Shown here one piece after another: positions 63,225 to 64,000 of a stretch of DNA of 64,000 nt. Numbering within the stretch: position 1 is the first letter of the stretch; every line of letters begins with the position of its first letter. The translations under genes were made by a program, and so were the position numbers. The stretch is from contig JBGVJZ010000024.1 in NCBI GenBank assembly GCA_045129695.1, positions 1 through 64,000 on the forward strand. Direction: 5' to 3'. The notes beneath the pieces were generated by a model. It searched no databases, was not told where the DNA came from, and saw only the letters and a list, made by a program, of their open reading frames with translations. This DNA comes from Eshraghiella sp045129695 (GTDB taxonomy: Bacteria > Bacillota > Clostridia > Lachnospirales > Lachnospiraceae).

Positions 63225-64000
63225 TTACTTAACGAGGCTCTTTGTTCTCCATTTACCACTCTTCCAGCGCAGGAACATGGCAACCGCCCTGACACATTCA
63301 TCCATCGCCAGCCCTATATATGTTCCCACCGCCAGCATGCCAAGCCGTATTCCGAATAAATATGTTCCTCCGACTGCACACAGATACATGAATACCGTTG
63401 CTATTACAACAGGAAAAATTGCATCCCCACTGGTTTTTAATGCATTACCATATACAAGATTAGTTATTCTGCCTATTTCCAATACGATGTCAATCGTTAA
63501 TAAAATCTGTACAAGCTTTACCATTTCCGGATCATCCGAAAATATTCTCATAATCCATCCGGCAGATAAGGCAAAAACACCCTCAAGAATCACCGCAACA
63601 GCTATTCCGGTTACTGCTGCCTTTCGTGTTCCCCTGTCACATTCATCAAATTCCTTTGCACCGATTCTCCAGCCTGTCATAATAGCATTTGCCTGAGCCA
63701 GTGCCGCACCGGCAGTCAATGAAAAATTAGTAATCTGGGCAGCATATGACCTTGCTGTAACATTGAATCCCTCTGCATCCATCTGATTGAGAAATTTAAT
63801 AATTATGGTCATCGCCAGATTATAAATAATTGTTTCAAGTGCAGATGGAAGTCCTATAAATATTATCTGCTTTAAAATCTGTTTAACCTCAAGACGATTC
63901 TCGTCTTTATGAGCCTTAACCAGAATATGTGAAATAACTACCACTATTACAAGGTTTACAACTTTGGATATAACCGTTGCAATTGCAACACCTTTAACAC
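63225..64000 (-). CDS. MATE family efflux transporter (C-terminal part, gene cut by window end)
   Basis: The frame is open from the stop at 63225 to the right edge (about 258 codons), so the start is outside; an internal GTG at 63944 is not the true start. The visible part covers about the second half of a 450-residue MATE protein: GVAIATVISKVVNL at the edge, IGLPSALETIIYN, then six hydrophobic segments and a C-terminal GLAMDECVRAVAMFLRWKSGKW. It exports cationic drugs or metabolites by Na+ or H+ exchange. The 138-base gap to the phosphate transporter gene holds no clear promoter or terminator. Confidence 0.9.
   Translation of the reverse strand, partial: VKGVAIATVISKVVNLVIVVVISHILVKAHKDENRLEVKQILKQIIFIGLPSALETIIYNLAMTIIIKFLNQMDAEGFNVTARSYAAQITNFSLTAGAALAQANAIMTGWRIGAKEFDECDRGTRKAAVTGIAVAVILEGVFALSAGWIMRIFSDDPEMVKLVQILLTIDIVLEIGRITNLVYGNALKTSGDAIFPVVIATVFMYLCAVGGTYLFGIRLGMLAVGTYIGLAMDECVRAVAMFLRWKSGKWRTKSLVK

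Overview
The window looks like a chromosomal segment of a low-GC Gram-positive anaerobe of the class Clostridia, most likely family Lachnospiraceae. The grounds are AT-rich DNA, AGGAGG-type ribosome binding sites, consensus TTGACA/TATAAT promoters, a ZTP riboswitch in front of a PurO-type IMP cyclohydrolase plus a separate AICAR transformylase, NiaR control of NAD synthesis, DapL-type lysine synthesis, an ANTAR regulator beside glnA, and a type III glutamine synthetase. No rRNA, tRNA, CRISPR array, phage or intact insertion sequence was seen. The species assignment is inference.

Layout. 1-3422 (minus): a cut-off lipoprotein gene behind an LCP cell-wall ligase gene. 3549-9523 (minus): an alpha-glucan uptake operon (binding protein, two permeases, LacI repressor, malQ) with two palindromic operators and a hairpin after the binding-protein gene. 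9535-19171 (minus): a housekeeping run (aromatic acid exporter family protein, RNA m5U methyltransferase, PflX-like and YgiQ radical SAM proteins, a MoxR-like ATPase, two HAD phosphatases, a membrane EAL protein). 19306-22085 (plus): a HAD gene, then ZTP riboswitch, purO and AICAR transformylase. 22328-27041: an Rpn-type nuclease gene, then a GH31 alpha-glucosidase and an LRR lipoprotein. 27042-27358: a gene-free stretch rich in inverted repeats. 27359-34584: an sdpRI-like pair, a two-component system, a divergent ABC-2 exporter and small membrane proteins. 34633-40329: a CarD-like regulator, then the NAD regulon (pnuC-nadA and, divergently, nadB-nadC-niaR) with two operator-like sites on the divergent promoters. 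40348-61269: the nitrogen region. 61347-64000: a Na/phosphate cotransporter and a cut-off MATE transporter.

The nitrogen region is the most interesting part. One minus-strand operon runs pyrG-gltB-gltD-glnA-ANTAR regulator-dapL. Facing away from it are carAB, glnN(type III)-purF and an amtB-PII fusion. The shared theme is glutamine: its synthesis (two unrelated glutamine synthetases), its use by four amidotransferases (PyrG, GltB, CarA, PurF), and ammonium entry and sensing. Each of the four transcription units begins with a promoter-proximal intrinsic terminator. In front of pyrG the leader can fold into two hexaloop hairpins (loops AATGAC and ATTGAT, both A at position 1 and G at position 4) that compete with the terminator, which is the known target architecture of ANTAR antiterminators. 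In front of carA, glnN and amtB a single hairpin with a near-identical hexaloop (AAAGGC, AAAGGC, AAAGGT) competes with the terminator in the same way. I infer that the ANTAR protein, whose receiver-like domain lacks the phospho-acceptor aspartate, controls the whole set by antitermination and that this is a local glutamine regulon. Folding, comparative and expression data would be needed to prove it.

Start sites were moved from the longest open frame where a ribosome binding site and family alignment favoured an internal start (binding protein, HAD at 16561, purO, Rpn protein, sdpR-like, ABC ATPase, DUF308 protein, CarD-like, nadC, gltB, glnN, amtB, Na/Pi cotransporter). In malQ both lines of evidence point upstream, to a non-AUG codon.
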